Below are positions 33,101 through 42,890 of a stretch of DNA of 64,000 nt, in pieces. The notes beneath the pieces are model-generated. The model saw nothing but the letters and a program-made list of their open reading frames with translations, made no database searches and was not told the origin of the DNA. The stretch comes from Daucus carota subsp. sativus. Lineage: Eukaryota; Streptophyta; Magnoliopsida; Apiales; Apiaceae. The stretch is taken from assembly GCF_001625215.2 (NCBI RefSeq), contig NC_030381.2, forward strand, positions 39,120,689 to 39,184,688. The letters run 5' to 3'. How positions within the stretch are numbered: position 1 is the first letter of the stretch; each line of letters starts with the position of its first letter. The position numbers and the translations under genes are program-made.

Positions 33101-34967
33101 CATGTTTGCTACATGGTTGAATTTATTTTAACAAGTTAGATATTTGAATTATAGTATGAATGTCGAAGGATTATTTGTCAAATCTGAATCACATGTTCTG
33201 AATAGTCTGAAAGGTTTAACCTTTAAAAAATTTGTGTAGATAACCTATTAAAATTGTACCTCGTAATATATTTTAAATATTATTACATGCATAAAATATT
33301 TGAGAAATCATTTATTCATTCTGTCCGGTCAAGTAATTTTAATATTACAAACTAAAAAGTTAGAGAAGATATGAAAGTTTATCCTTTCATATAATGTGCA
33401 ACATATGAATGCAATCTGAATACGCCCTAATGTTCTACAAGGACATTGAAATAACTTCTAACAAATATTAATCGCACTCCTATTATTAGTAAACATTTAA
33501 ATATTAATAATAATACTAATATTATATCAAAGACCATAAATATTGTTGTATAAATTGTAATAATGTAATTTGGTAATTCATAGAATAAAATGTTTTACCA
33601 AGTAGATGTTATTATGTAATTTGCAATTTAAAATAATCAGAATTCGAAAATAAGAAGATACTATATAATTATATAAGTAAGAACAAAACTCATATGGATT
33701 TTAATCTATGATAATCAATTGTTTAGTCAACTTTTTGTGAGTTTAGCCAATTTTTTTGAGTCCACTTGATTATGGCTTCATTGAGAAAATAAACAATCAT
33801 ATTCACTTGTTCGCTTTTGTTCAGTACCATTCAACTCATTCGCTTGTAACAATATGGGCCATAAAGTTCTTTTTGTTGGTTGAGTTGTCATCAATTCTGA
33901 ATGTAACGACATGGTTGCGGTTTTAAAATGAGTTGGTAGCTTGGCAATACACACTTGCATATCAGGACAAAGTGGAAGGTGGTTGGTTTGTATGTGATTT
34001 TTGTTTACTTTTCTAAAAGTTGTGCAATGAACAGATATCTTGCTGATAACTACTCATAGTAGAGTTGTTTTCCTTGAAATCACTATCTTATAAAGGCGGA
34101 AAATTATATAAATTCGTTAATCGTTATTTAAATCAACAAAGAAACTTTGCAAGAACTATGAAGGAAGATATCACTTTCTCTTTAAATTCCTTGGTCTTGG
34201 TTAGAACTCCCTTTTTCCTCTATGTTAATTGTGGCTGGAGTTTCACGTATATGCTTTAATTGGTAGTAGCGAAAGGAAGATATCACTTTCTCTTTAACAC
34301 GTTGCAACACTGTTAGAACTCCCTTTTTCCTCTGTTAATTGTGGCTGGAGTTTCACGTATATGCCCTCATATTTTATTATTTGACAACTTTTATGGTATC
34401 AGAGATGAGATGCCTTTACAGTATTCACCAATGTCAGAAGACTCAGATGACTGCCGGTATTATGAGAGTCCAGTTAACGCATGTTCATCCCAAGCAGACA
34501 GTGTACCCACCAGTCCAGTTTCTCCTTACAGGTACCAAAGATTTCCATGTGGCTTTTCCTCAGGTTCACCTACCACTTCCTATCCTTTGCACAACTGTAA
34601 TCTTCCCGTAACATGTCCCCAACCTCGCCAACGGGGCTCTGACTGTGAGGGTAGATTCCCCTCGTCACCAAGTGACATATGCCACTCAGCGGACCTTAGG
34701 AGGGCTGCACTTATGCGGTCAGTGCAGATAAGGACACAATCTCCAGGCCCGTCTCTTTTAGAAATGTCATTCAGTTCAGGTCAAGAACCTGGGCATAATA
34801 TAGAAGCCCAGGAGCGTCCCTGTTCTTATACCAAGTCACTAGTTGTTGAGAGGGAAAATCATATTGTAGAAGGATGCCCTACATCAGCTATACCAGAGCT
34901 TGAAACTAGGGAAAAGTCTTGCAGGGCCCTGAATATGGATTTGAAAAGGGACGAAGCTGCAGATTGA
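30176..34967 (+). CDS. Conserved plant protein of unknown function, three exons
   Basis: Exons 30176-30355, 31989-32062 and 34403-34967 splice in phase with GT..AG borders, giving 272 residues. The N-terminus is a Ser/Ala run (SSSSASASNSCSLSSSASP) followed by GKRSRDPEDEVYVDN, a possible nuclear signal with acidic linker. Exon 2 encodes MASSLNGLTVGDSLADTLMDSP. Exon 3 opens with MPLQYSPMSEDSDDCRYYE and VPTSPVSPYRYQR, short conserved-looking motifs typical of a family of plant proteins I cannot name, then RRAALMRSVQIRTQ, a basic segment, and a polar tail ending KRDEAAD. No enzyme or membrane features. Introns are 1.6 and 2.3 kb and carry two MITEs and a 112-bp tandem duplication. The start is the first ATG of the open frame; no in-frame upstream extension is needed. 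Confidence 0.8.
30604..30826. mobile_element. G-rich MITE in intron 1, PIF/Harbinger- or hAT-like
   Basis: Begins GGGGGTGTTTGGATGG and ends CCAAACGCCCCC, imperfect inverted copies. The 223-bp interior is strongly asymmetric: G-rich on the left, C-rich on the right. No clear target duplication could be fixed, so the superfamily is uncertain. It lies in the first intron of the gene at 30176-34967. Confidence 0.65.
32494..32741. mobile_element. Stowaway-type MITE in intron 2
   Basis: Starts CTCCCTCCGTCCCCCTC and ends GAGAGGGATAGAGGAG, imperfect inverted copies with TA on both outer sides. About 248 bp. It lies in the second intron of the gene at 30176-34967; the short minus-strand frame that starts in it is an artefact. 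Confidence 0.82.
34160..34369. repeat. 112-bp tandem duplication just before an intron acceptor
   Basis: GGAAGATATCACTTTCTCTT occurs at 34163 and 34275, and the shared GTGGCTGGAGTTTCACGTAT follows in each. The copies differ by small changes and short gaps. It ends about 35 bp before the acceptor of the last exon of the gene at 30176-34967. Confidence 0.85.
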
Positions 34968-35568
34968 TTGATTTAGTGAAATAGGTTCGCGGATGTATGT
35001 TCGACTTTGACGATCTTTCGTCATGGAATTTACTAATTTAGTTTATCTGGTAAAGGATTCCCAGCATGTAGCTGTTCTGGTATGTGTATGTAGCTTGTGT
35101 ATAGCGAAATACCAAGACAGCCGTGTCTTTACTAGGAGTATTGATTTTTATATAAACTTCAGGCATTCATCTGAAAAACAATTTAGAAGAATTGTCAGTT
35201 GTGTACTTGTGGTTATGATGCAAAAGCCTATAGTCTATAGACAGATTATAAGGTAAGGAAATGCATTTATTCCTGTAATAGTAAATGAAATTAAATAAAA
35301 AAACTAAGCAGCTGCCTGTATATTGGAATCATAGACATTATACAAACCCCATTAAGTAAGAACCTTGGGATCAATAAAAACTTAATTTATCGAGAGTATA
35401 AAAACATTTGCTCTATTATTTTGGACCAGGAAAAAATATTAATTTAATGAGGTTATTACTTTACTAGAGTACCTGGGGTTTGTCTCAACTCAAATTAGAA
35501 CTCAAATGATTTATCTGATATTAGATTAGCTTGTATTCCAGATCCAAGTGAGCATCGAGTTAAATGAT

Positions 35569-35660
35569 GGATGCTCAAATCTGAAGATGGGTTACTAGAT
35601 TGAGTCTTCTGTAAATTATTAAATTTTCTTGGTGTTCATCCTTGGCACCACTTCATGGCT
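35569..35660. repeat. Duplicated segment, copy 1
   Basis: GATGCTCAAATCTGAAGATG followed by GGGTTACTAGATTGAGTCTT is matched at 36421-36510 with scattered differences, about 850 bp away in direct orientation. No function seen. Confidence 0.75.
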
Positions 35661-36420
35661 CGAAGTTAATGCAGTTCCTGTCAACAGTGACAGGCTTCAT
35701 AATATTATTTTTTTTGCTAAAAAAATATTTCAGAATGAAAAGGATAGAAATAGAATGTACAGTACTAATGCTTAGTTGCTTACTAGACCAGCTTCAAAGA
35801 TCTTATAAAATCTCAGCACGTCTGAAGAGCAAAATCTGTCTTGCATAATTTATGAGTGGCAGGCTGGCAGGGCAGCTGCTAATTAGGAAATATCTCGCAG
35901 AGGTGCCGTGCTTTGCTACAGATACGAGCATCCGGATTTTTTATATAATAAAAAATAGAAACAGAGGTAATTTAGTAATTTTGATTTCACTCCCTCTCTT
36001 TTTTCACGGGGGTTAAATATATCGAGATAATATTTATTCAGTGTTAACAACGTCGACTATGAATTATGGTTCTGTGTGTTCAGATATTTTTATATTGTAA
36101 AAATGCTCTAACAGTACGTAGAATATTGGAAACACATTCCAATACGTATTTAGGCAACTTATATAAGTATGTAATATAAATAAATGGCAATTATGATAAC
36201 ATAAATAAAAAATTTGTATTGCATTAATATCTTTTATACTTACATTAAAATGTCCTTGTACTAAAATAACCTTGATGAAGACCTACTTAGAAGCATCAAC
36301 CACTTTTAGATATACTTCTGCAGCCGGCCTTTTGATAAGACGATCAAATCAAACACCAAATAAGTTTCAGCTACCTTGAACAGTCTTATTACTCAGTTGA
36401 AGCTCAGCTCCAAGCAAAAC

Positions 36421-36510
36421 GAGATGCTCAAACTGGAGATGGGTTACTATATTGACTCTTCTATAAATTAAATTGTCTTTCTGTGCATCCGGTGGCACTA
36501 CTTCAAGTCT
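36421..36510. repeat. Duplicated segment, copy 2
   Basis: GATGCTCAAACTGGAGATGG and the following bases match 35569-35660. The number of differences points to an old duplication or to two members of a dispersed family. Confidence 0.75.
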
Positions 36511-36892
36511 GGAAGAGTTTCAATATAAGTCTGCAAGTAAATGTTAACTACAAGTTCTTCGTGCTAGAAGAACTTTACGAGGATAATATTGTATATTAAC
36601 ATCCTCCTTCATTTAACATCTTGAGATTCTGAGAGAAACTCATATCATTTTAAGTGATCGATTGTTCTAAAATCTCAAGAATTTGAAAGAAGTATTTATC
36701 ATGAATCATGATCATAATATTCTAACAGCAAATACATCAAATAGTGTAGAGCCACTTTTAACAGAGTAAACTATGAAGAATAATTTAGTGTACTATGAAA
36801 TAGTACAAAAGAGAACAATGGACCTTTTTTTCCCGAATAAAACAAGAATTTTGACAAATTTGCTATTTGAATGGCGCTGGTTGAAACAAGTT

Positions 36893-36988
36893 TCAGCTCT
36901 TCCACTTGTTTGGCACCATGCGAGCAAGCCTGGTGGTATTGACTGCTCTTGAGATCTGGGTTACCCAGTCCCTATCAGCTTTTCGCAA
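36893..36988 (-). pseudogene. Orphan terminal-exon-like fragment, gene unknown
   Basis: On the minus strand a TTGTTTAG acceptor-like site is followed by a 31-residue open stretch: LRKADRDWVTQISRAV, then NTTRLARMVPNKWKS and a stop. Its composition looks protein-like (amphipathic, Arg/Lys with Trp) rather than random AT-rich translation. No upstream exon was found in the following kilobase, where the LINE insertion begins. It may be the last exon of a decayed gene. Weakly supported. Confidence 0.3.
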
Positions 36989-37189
36989 CTAAACAACACC
37001 CTTTATGTCTTCCTTAAAGGCGGGGAGACAAATGACAAGTGACTTTTTTCTCATTGATGACTGATGTGTGTACTCTCTCCACCATTTTCTCAGAATTATT
37101 AACAATTTGATTTATCAATCAAATCTTGAAGAGTAAAAACAGACACATTTCTGCTTTCGGTAAGTAATGGCGGAACTCCATGTAGTGCT

Positions 37190-37330
37190 CAGTGGCGGAA
37201 CCAGAGGGGGCTAGGAGATGCTAGAGCCCCCTTAACCTCGAAAAAACAGTGCATATTTTTTTTCCAGCCCCTGCTGAATTATTGATGTCAATATAATTCG
37301 GGGCACTTAGAACGTGTCCAGGAAATAAAG
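37190..37330. mobile_element. hAT-like element fragment
   Basis: CAGTGGCGGAACCAGAGGGG is a typical end of plant hAT (Tip100-type) non-autonomous elements, and CCCCCTTAACC follows as in that family. No matching second end was found, so the element is truncated or decayed; the right boundary is a guess. Confidence 0.4.
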
Positions 37331-37514
37331 TCATAATTTAGGGTATTTGATGAACAATGTTGATCCAATGATGTCTTAGTGGTGCCTTATATCATTAGGA
37401 CAATCTCTTCCGACCTTATTTATAAGGCACCTCTCTCTCCTTGCTATATACTATATTTTTTAAGAATTCATCCCAATTTAGATGAGCTTTTTACTCATTT
37501 CACACATATTAAGG

Positions 37515-37531
37515 AATATCAAAAGATTGTT
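37515..37531. repeat. LINE target-site duplication, 3' side
   Basis: AATATCAAAAGATTGTT, 17 bp, exactly repeated at 42874-42890. It adjoins the short A-tail of the minus-strand LINE. Confidence 0.93.
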
Positions 37532-37558
37532 TTTTGATGCAAAAGGAAATTTCATCAA

Positions 37559-40500
37559 TCAAACTGAACTTTCGGACAATATTGTCTCCAACAAATGACT
37601 CGGAGGAGACGGGAAAACACTGAAACTATTAAGCTCACAGGGAATTTTAGCCATACAATGAGCTACCCTGTTTGCTTGATTTCTAACAAACCTCAAGGAG
37701 AATCTATCGTTGCTTTGGAGAAGATCCCTGCATTGCTGCGTAATGTCACCCACCTCCAGAAGATTTTCCTTGTCTTGCTGCACAGCTTGGACACTGATCA
37801 AAGAGTCACTCTCAACAATCACCCTACCTGGTATGCTATCGTTGGCCCATGACAAAGCTTCAAGGATGCCTATCATCTCTGCTTCAACCACCAAAACTTC
37901 CCCTGAAAATTTCATCATTCTTCCTGTAATGTACTGCCCCAAATGATTTCTAACCACCATCCCTAGAGCAAACCAGTTCTGGCCTACCGTCACTGCAGCG
38001 TCAACATTAATTTTCATGCAATCAAACTCGGGAGGCTTCCATATACAATCATACTTTGTTCTAACGCCTTGCTCATTCCCACTTTGCAGTTGCTTCTCGC
38101 CAGTCAGAGATCTGTTTTTTGCTCCATTCCATGACTGCTTCTGAAGTCATACTCTTGTGCTCAAAAATGTTCTTGTTTCTTGTGAACCAGACTCCCGCTA
38201 ACACTGTTGAGATTTTTATCAGTTCCTGTTTCGGACCATTAGCTAATTTACGGAGGAGCCATTCGCTGCTATCTTCAATATCCCAGCTGTCCACATCAAC
38301 TCCCATATAATACCAACAATTTCTAGCAAACTGGCACTCAAAAAATAAGTGTCTCAAGTGCTCAATCTCTCCCGTACACATAGTGCATGTTACTGGTACT
38401 TGAATTCCTCTTCCTCGCAACAAGTATCTTACTGGCAGTGTATTCCGACAAAATCTCCACAGGAACACTTTGGTCTTATGAGGGACTTCGAGCTTCCAGA
38501 TCACACTCCAACCTTTAGATTGTTGAACTTCATTCACATTTACATGATGTTCACACCACTGGAAATAACCTGATTTCACCGTATACTTCCCATTCTTAGA
38601 ATGAGTCCAGGCCACCCTGTCTGTTGTATACCTTTGGGGAATTCGAGTCTTCACCATTGCTGCTACATCTTCGCTACAAAAATGATTATTCAACTTGTTT
38701 ACATCCCAAGTTTTCGTGTTCTCCAGAAAAAAATCACTTACAATTAAGTGTTTTACATCGCCAGTCACTCGATTTTTATCGACACAAAAATCTTCCTTCA
38801 ATCTCAGCCACCTATCCTCAAGAATTTTAATAGATTTACCATCACCTACGACCCACCTCAGACCCTTTTTCATTTCCTCCTTGGCCTCCCAGATGCCAGA
38901 CCACGTGTAGCTATCTCCCCCCTTTCTATTCGCTTGTAAAAAGTGGCTGTTTGGGTAATATTTTGCTTTTAAAACTCTGGCCATCAAAGAATCTGGCTCG
39001 TTCACTAGCTTCCAACATTGCTTGCTTAACAGAGCTATGTTAAAACCTTTGATGTCCCTGAAGCCTAACCCACCATTATTCTTCATCATACACATTTTCT
39101 GCCAACTTAACCATCTAATCCCTTTGTTGCTCGTTGAGTTGTTTTGCCACCAGAAAGCATTCATCACCCTTTGAATCTCCTCACATAGAGATTTTGGCAA
39201 TAGAAAGCAGGACATTGCATAGGCAGGAATAGCTTGTAGAACATTCTTTAACATAACTAGCTTGCCAGCTCTAGATAATAATCTCGTGCTCCAGCCCTCA
39301 ATCTTCTTGATTACCTTCTCCTTAAGTCTCCTATGTCCTTCATAACCCCAAGCTTCTCTTTGATTTCTCCTTGCTTATCCGTCCTTACATTGGAGCTGAA
39401 AAATATGGCAGATTTCTGGTAGTTGACAGCTTGACCAGAATAGCCCTCATACTCATTCAGAATTCTTTTCACTTCAACCGCTTCATTGATCGAGGCCTTA
39501 AAGAACAAGAAACTGTCATCAGCAAAAAGCAAGTGCGATATTGCTGGGGCTGTATTGCTTATTTTACATCCAGTGATACTTCCAGAGCTACCGGCTAAGC
39601 TTAGATCTTTAGATAAGCCCTCAACACACAACAAAAATAGGTATGGAGACAAAGGATCCCCTTGCCGTAGACCACGAGTAGGATTTATAGGCCCTATCAT
39701 TGAGCCCTGAAAAGAAATCGAATAAGATATCGTAGTGACGCATAGCATTACCCACTTTATCCATTTATCTGAGAAACCCATAGCTTTCATTCTGTAACGA
39801 AGATAATCCCAGCTGACTCGATCATACGCTTTACTGATGTCGAGTTTTAGTGCCACCACACCATCCTGGCCACTGTACTTTCTTTTCATATAATGCAGAA
39901 TTTCAAACGCTACCAACACATTGTCCGTAATATTTCTACCAGGGACAAAGGCTGACTGCTCTTCCGATATGATTTGAGGGAGGATTTTTTGCAGCCTATT
40001 TGCCAGGACTTTAGCTATAATCTTGTAAAGCACATTACATAAGGCTATAGGTCTGAGATCTTTCGGATCATCCACCATTTATTTTTTTTGGAATGAGCAC
40101 AAGGGTTGTATCATTGACTCCAGCCGATAAATTGCCCTCGGATAACCAGTTGCAGCAGCACTTAAAAACTTCCTTACCAAGGAGCTTCCAGAAATGTTGA
40201 AAGAAAGCCGGATTAAGACCGTCCGGTCCACTGGCTTTATCTGGGTGCATATCTTTAACCGCTTTAGTAAATTCTGAAAAAGTTAGCTCAGCTGTAAGCA
40301 ACTAATTTGACTAAAAGATATAAGTGTTGTGTCCTCACTACTCGGTGTATCACTTCTGTTGTTCGACTCCTTAAAGACTTGACTGAAGTAACTGAGCAGA
40401 ATATTACACATACCTTCATGACTTGACACCATAGTCCCATCTTCTGCCTTTAGACTTGAGATATGATTCAATTTTTTCCTGCTGGACGCTGCTGCATGGA

Positions 40501-41566
40501 AGAATCGAGAATTTGTAACGCCCTCCTTAAGCCAGAATTTCTTAGCTCTTTGTTTCCAGTAAACTTCCTCGTTAGCTAGCAATTCATTTAAATTTTCCTT
40601 CTCATCAAAGTATAGCTGGATACCATCATCGTCTTCCCTGTCTTTTAGATCTTCAATAATCTTTTTCTGTCTAACAACTTTTTCCCTGAATTTATTGAAG
40701 AAATCTCTGCCCCAGTGGGCCATGTACCTAGACAGCTCGATTAGCTTCGGAATCAAATGAAGAGCTGGAAGTTGTTGCCAGAAACCTGATATCTCTGCAT
40801 GAAAATTGGCCTCCTTCAACCATGTATTCTCAAAACGAAATCTGAACTGCTTCTTCGAAATGGATGTACTCATCAACTCTAACTTGATTGGGTCATGGTC
40901 TGATTTAGTGACCTGAAAGACAGAAAGCATGCATAACGGAAACTTACCCCACCATGCATCAGTTGCAAAACATCTGTCCAACCTCTCCCTAACCCAACTT
41001 GACGTGCCCTTACTTTTTTCCCAAGTAAATTCACCTCCTTTAAGCTCCAGCTCTATCAACGAACTATCTTCAATTGCACTACGATAACCTTCCATCAGAC
41101 TAATCGGATGCTCATTTCTCCCCTTTTTATCACTGCTATAGAGAAGATCGTTGAAGTCTCCAAACACACACCATGCCAACTGAGAAATAGAAGACAAATG
41201 TCGAAGAAAGTCCCAAGATTCTTGCCTTCTCTCCCGCTCGGGGAAGCCATAAAAACACGTTAACTGCCACTTATCCCCTGATCTCTCCTGGACTATGATA
41301 TCGATATGATTATTGGAAGAGCCAAAAACAGAGCAGTTTATCTTATTACTCCAAAAAACTGCTAGCCCTCCTCATCTACCCTGCTTCTCTACTGAAAAGT
41401 AATTAGAAAAACCAATCTTTCTTGCAAGCATTGCAATTTTATTACTATCTGCTAAAGTTTCAGATAAAAACAATACATCAGGCTTATGAGACGTAATCAT
41501 CTCTTTCAAAAGACGAACTGCCTGAGATGAGCCCACACCTCGACAGTTCCAAGCTATGGCATTCAT
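37559..41566 (-). pseudogene. LINE ORF2 (endonuclease, reverse transcriptase, RNase H), broken
   Basis: Read from 41566 leftwards. The apurinic-like endonuclease starts MNAIAWNCRGVGSS and shows LFLSET, CVFGDFNDLL, RERLDRCF and SDHDPI. The reverse transcriptase shows DKASGPDGLNPAFFQHFW, LRPIALCNVLYKI, LKLDISKAYDRVSWDYL, RQGDPLSPYLF and the catalytic HLLFADDSF (FADD instead of the common YADD). A zf-RVT region follows, with CTMCTGEIEHLRHLFFEC. The RNase H domain lies at 37559-38017 (KINVDAAV, AEMIGILEAL, ESDS). The frame is broken by one stop near 41373 and frame changes near 40290, 40075, 39290 and 38050. The plus-strand frames in this interval are shadows. Confidence 0.92.
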
Positions 41567-42765
41567 TTTGAATGGCTGGCTTGCTTAGCAAGCTCAGCCG
41601 GACTGTTGTGAGAAGTGACTGCCAAATCCCCATTAGAAATGTCAGTCTCTTGTGGTTGTTGCTCTGTCTGATTTCCCAAAAATTTCTCCCTTTGGTCAAT
41701 TTCCATGTGGCCCACATGATTTGATATTCCTCTCCTACGTTTTCGGTCCTCCAACTGGATAATTTCACTGTCATCTTCATTTAAATCATATATCATATTG
41801 GAAGTTGTTTTAAATCCCATGAAATTCGCCTCATTTAAATTCAGAGATTTATCCTTATCCTTTCTATGATCTGTTACAACTTGTTTCCTGTAATCGCTCG
41901 CCCCCCTGATTTTATGCTCCTGATTCGAACTTCTTTCCCCCGAAAAGTGCTGTTTGTTGAAATCGCGACCAATCCTATCCTCCCACGTGTCATCGTTTTC
42001 GTTTCTCAGCCACTTACTCTGAGTTTGGCCGGCCACCCTACGCGGTGGTGCTCGGAGCCAGCTACCCCAGTCTTTCACCTTACTTTCCTCTCCTGCTATG
42101 TTCAGTCTGCAGAATCTATCAGTATGAGTCACCAGACCACATGAAAAACAGAATTCACCTAACCTTTCATATTTGCATTCCACCGTGATCTCCGTGCCAT
42201 CCTTCTTGATAATTTTCTTTTTTCTCTTGAGAGGTTTACGTACATCAATCTTAATTCTAACTCTCATACAATCTCTCCATATTGATGTGTTGTTCCTTGC
42301 ATCATATTCCAGAAATTCTCCAAAGAAGTTTCCTAGTTGTTTCCCAACTGTTTCAAGCATGTACCCCATTGGCAGGTTATATAACTGAATCCAAATACTT
42401 ACAAAGCATGGCGTTATCTTTGCTGGGTTCTCCCCCGCTGCAATCTTCTCCAGAGCCAGCATTGCGTTGTCGAATGACCAAGGACCTCCGTTGGTAACCC
42501 ATTGCATATCTTCTTTTCTGAAGAACTGAAAAAGAAACATACCTTGTTCTAGATCTTTAATATTTAACCCCATAGATGGCCTCCAGATATCAGCTATCCT
42601 CGATTTCATAATCTTTGTGTTTACACCTTTTTCTGTAAGCAATCTCCCAACGAGACAGAGTTCATATCTGTTGATAGTTTCATCCACCTCGCCTTCCAGT
42701 ATAAACCCCATGTTCTCCTCCTCATCAAATACCCATAGTTTCCAGGCGTTGATTGATGTCCTCAT
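41563..42765 (-). CDS. LINE ORF1: DUF4283 and zinc-knuckle nucleic-acid-binding protein
   Basis: An open frame of 400 residues. The N-terminal two-thirds is a DUF4283-type domain (WRPSMGLNIKDLEQGMFLFQ, VTNGGPWSFDNAMLALE, VSIWIQLYNLPMGYM), which plant L1 elements use in their RNA-binding protein. A CX2CX4HX4C zinc knuckle follows (CFSCGLVTHTDRFC, about residues 207-220), then a polar tail with RKRRR-like basic words. Its stop codon overlaps the ORF2 start in ATGA at 41563-41566. No stop or frameshift was seen. Free-standing host proteins with DUF4283 exist, but the context makes this a LINE gene. Confidence 0.9.
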   Translation of the reverse strand: MRTSINAWKLWVFDEEENMGFILEGEVDETINRYELCLVGRLLTEKGVNTKIMKSRIADIWRPSMGLNIKDLEQGMFLFQFFRKEDMQWVTNGGPWSFDNAMLALEKIAAGENPAKITPCFVSIWIQLYNLPMGYMLETVGKQLGNFFGEFLEYDARNNTSIWRDCMRVRIKIDVRKPLKRKKKIIKKDGTEITVECKYERLGEFCFSCGLVTHTDRFCRLNIAGEESKVKDWGSWLRAPPRRVAGQTQSKWLRNENDDTWEDRIGRDFNKQHFSGERSSNQEHKIRGASDYRKQVVTDHRKDKDKSLNLNEANFMGFKTTSNMIYDLNEDDSEIIQLEDRKRRRGISNHVGHMEIDQREKFLGNQTEQQPQETDISNGDLAVTSHNSPAELAKQASHSK

Positions 42766-42873
42766 TATCCTCCATTAGTACTCAGAAAGAAAACTCTCAC
42801 AATATTCTCAAGGTTTTGAATATGGAGAGAAACAAAAAACTCTCACATAAGACTGGAGAGAAAAAAACTATAG

Positions 42874-42890
42874 TAATATCAAAAGATTGT
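42874..42890. repeat. LINE target-site duplication, 5' side
   Basis: AATATCAAAAGATTGTT, identical to 37515-37531. It adjoins the 5' end of the LINE leader. Confidence 0.93.

Larger units (their letters stand above)
34968..37459. other. Intergenic region with duplicated segments and a possible gene scrap
   Basis: The left part should hold the 3' untranslated region of the gene ending at 34967. Other content is listed separately: a duplicated segment (35569-35660 and 36421-36510), an orphan exon-like frame (36893-36988) and a hAT-like end (about 37190). Nothing else coding was recognised. Confidence 0.5.
37532..42873 (-). mobile_element. Full-length L1-type LINE, coding capacity broken
   Basis: The 5342-bp element on the minus strand is bordered by a perfect 17-bp target duplication (37515-37531 and 42874-42890) and ends in a short run of A. 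From its 5' end it has a leader of about 108 bp, an ORF1 that is open (41563-42765) and an ORF2 region (about 37559-41566) with endonuclease, reverse transcriptase, zinc-binding and RNase H parts in the order usual for plant L1 elements. ORF2 is interrupted several times, so the copy cannot now move by itself. A perfect target duplication with a broken ORF2 fits a moderately recent insertion. It landed inside an older MITE. Confidence 0.93.

Noticed and set aside
37595-39939. Several plus-strand frames of 60-85 residues
   Set aside because: All are antisense to the LINE ORF2 region.
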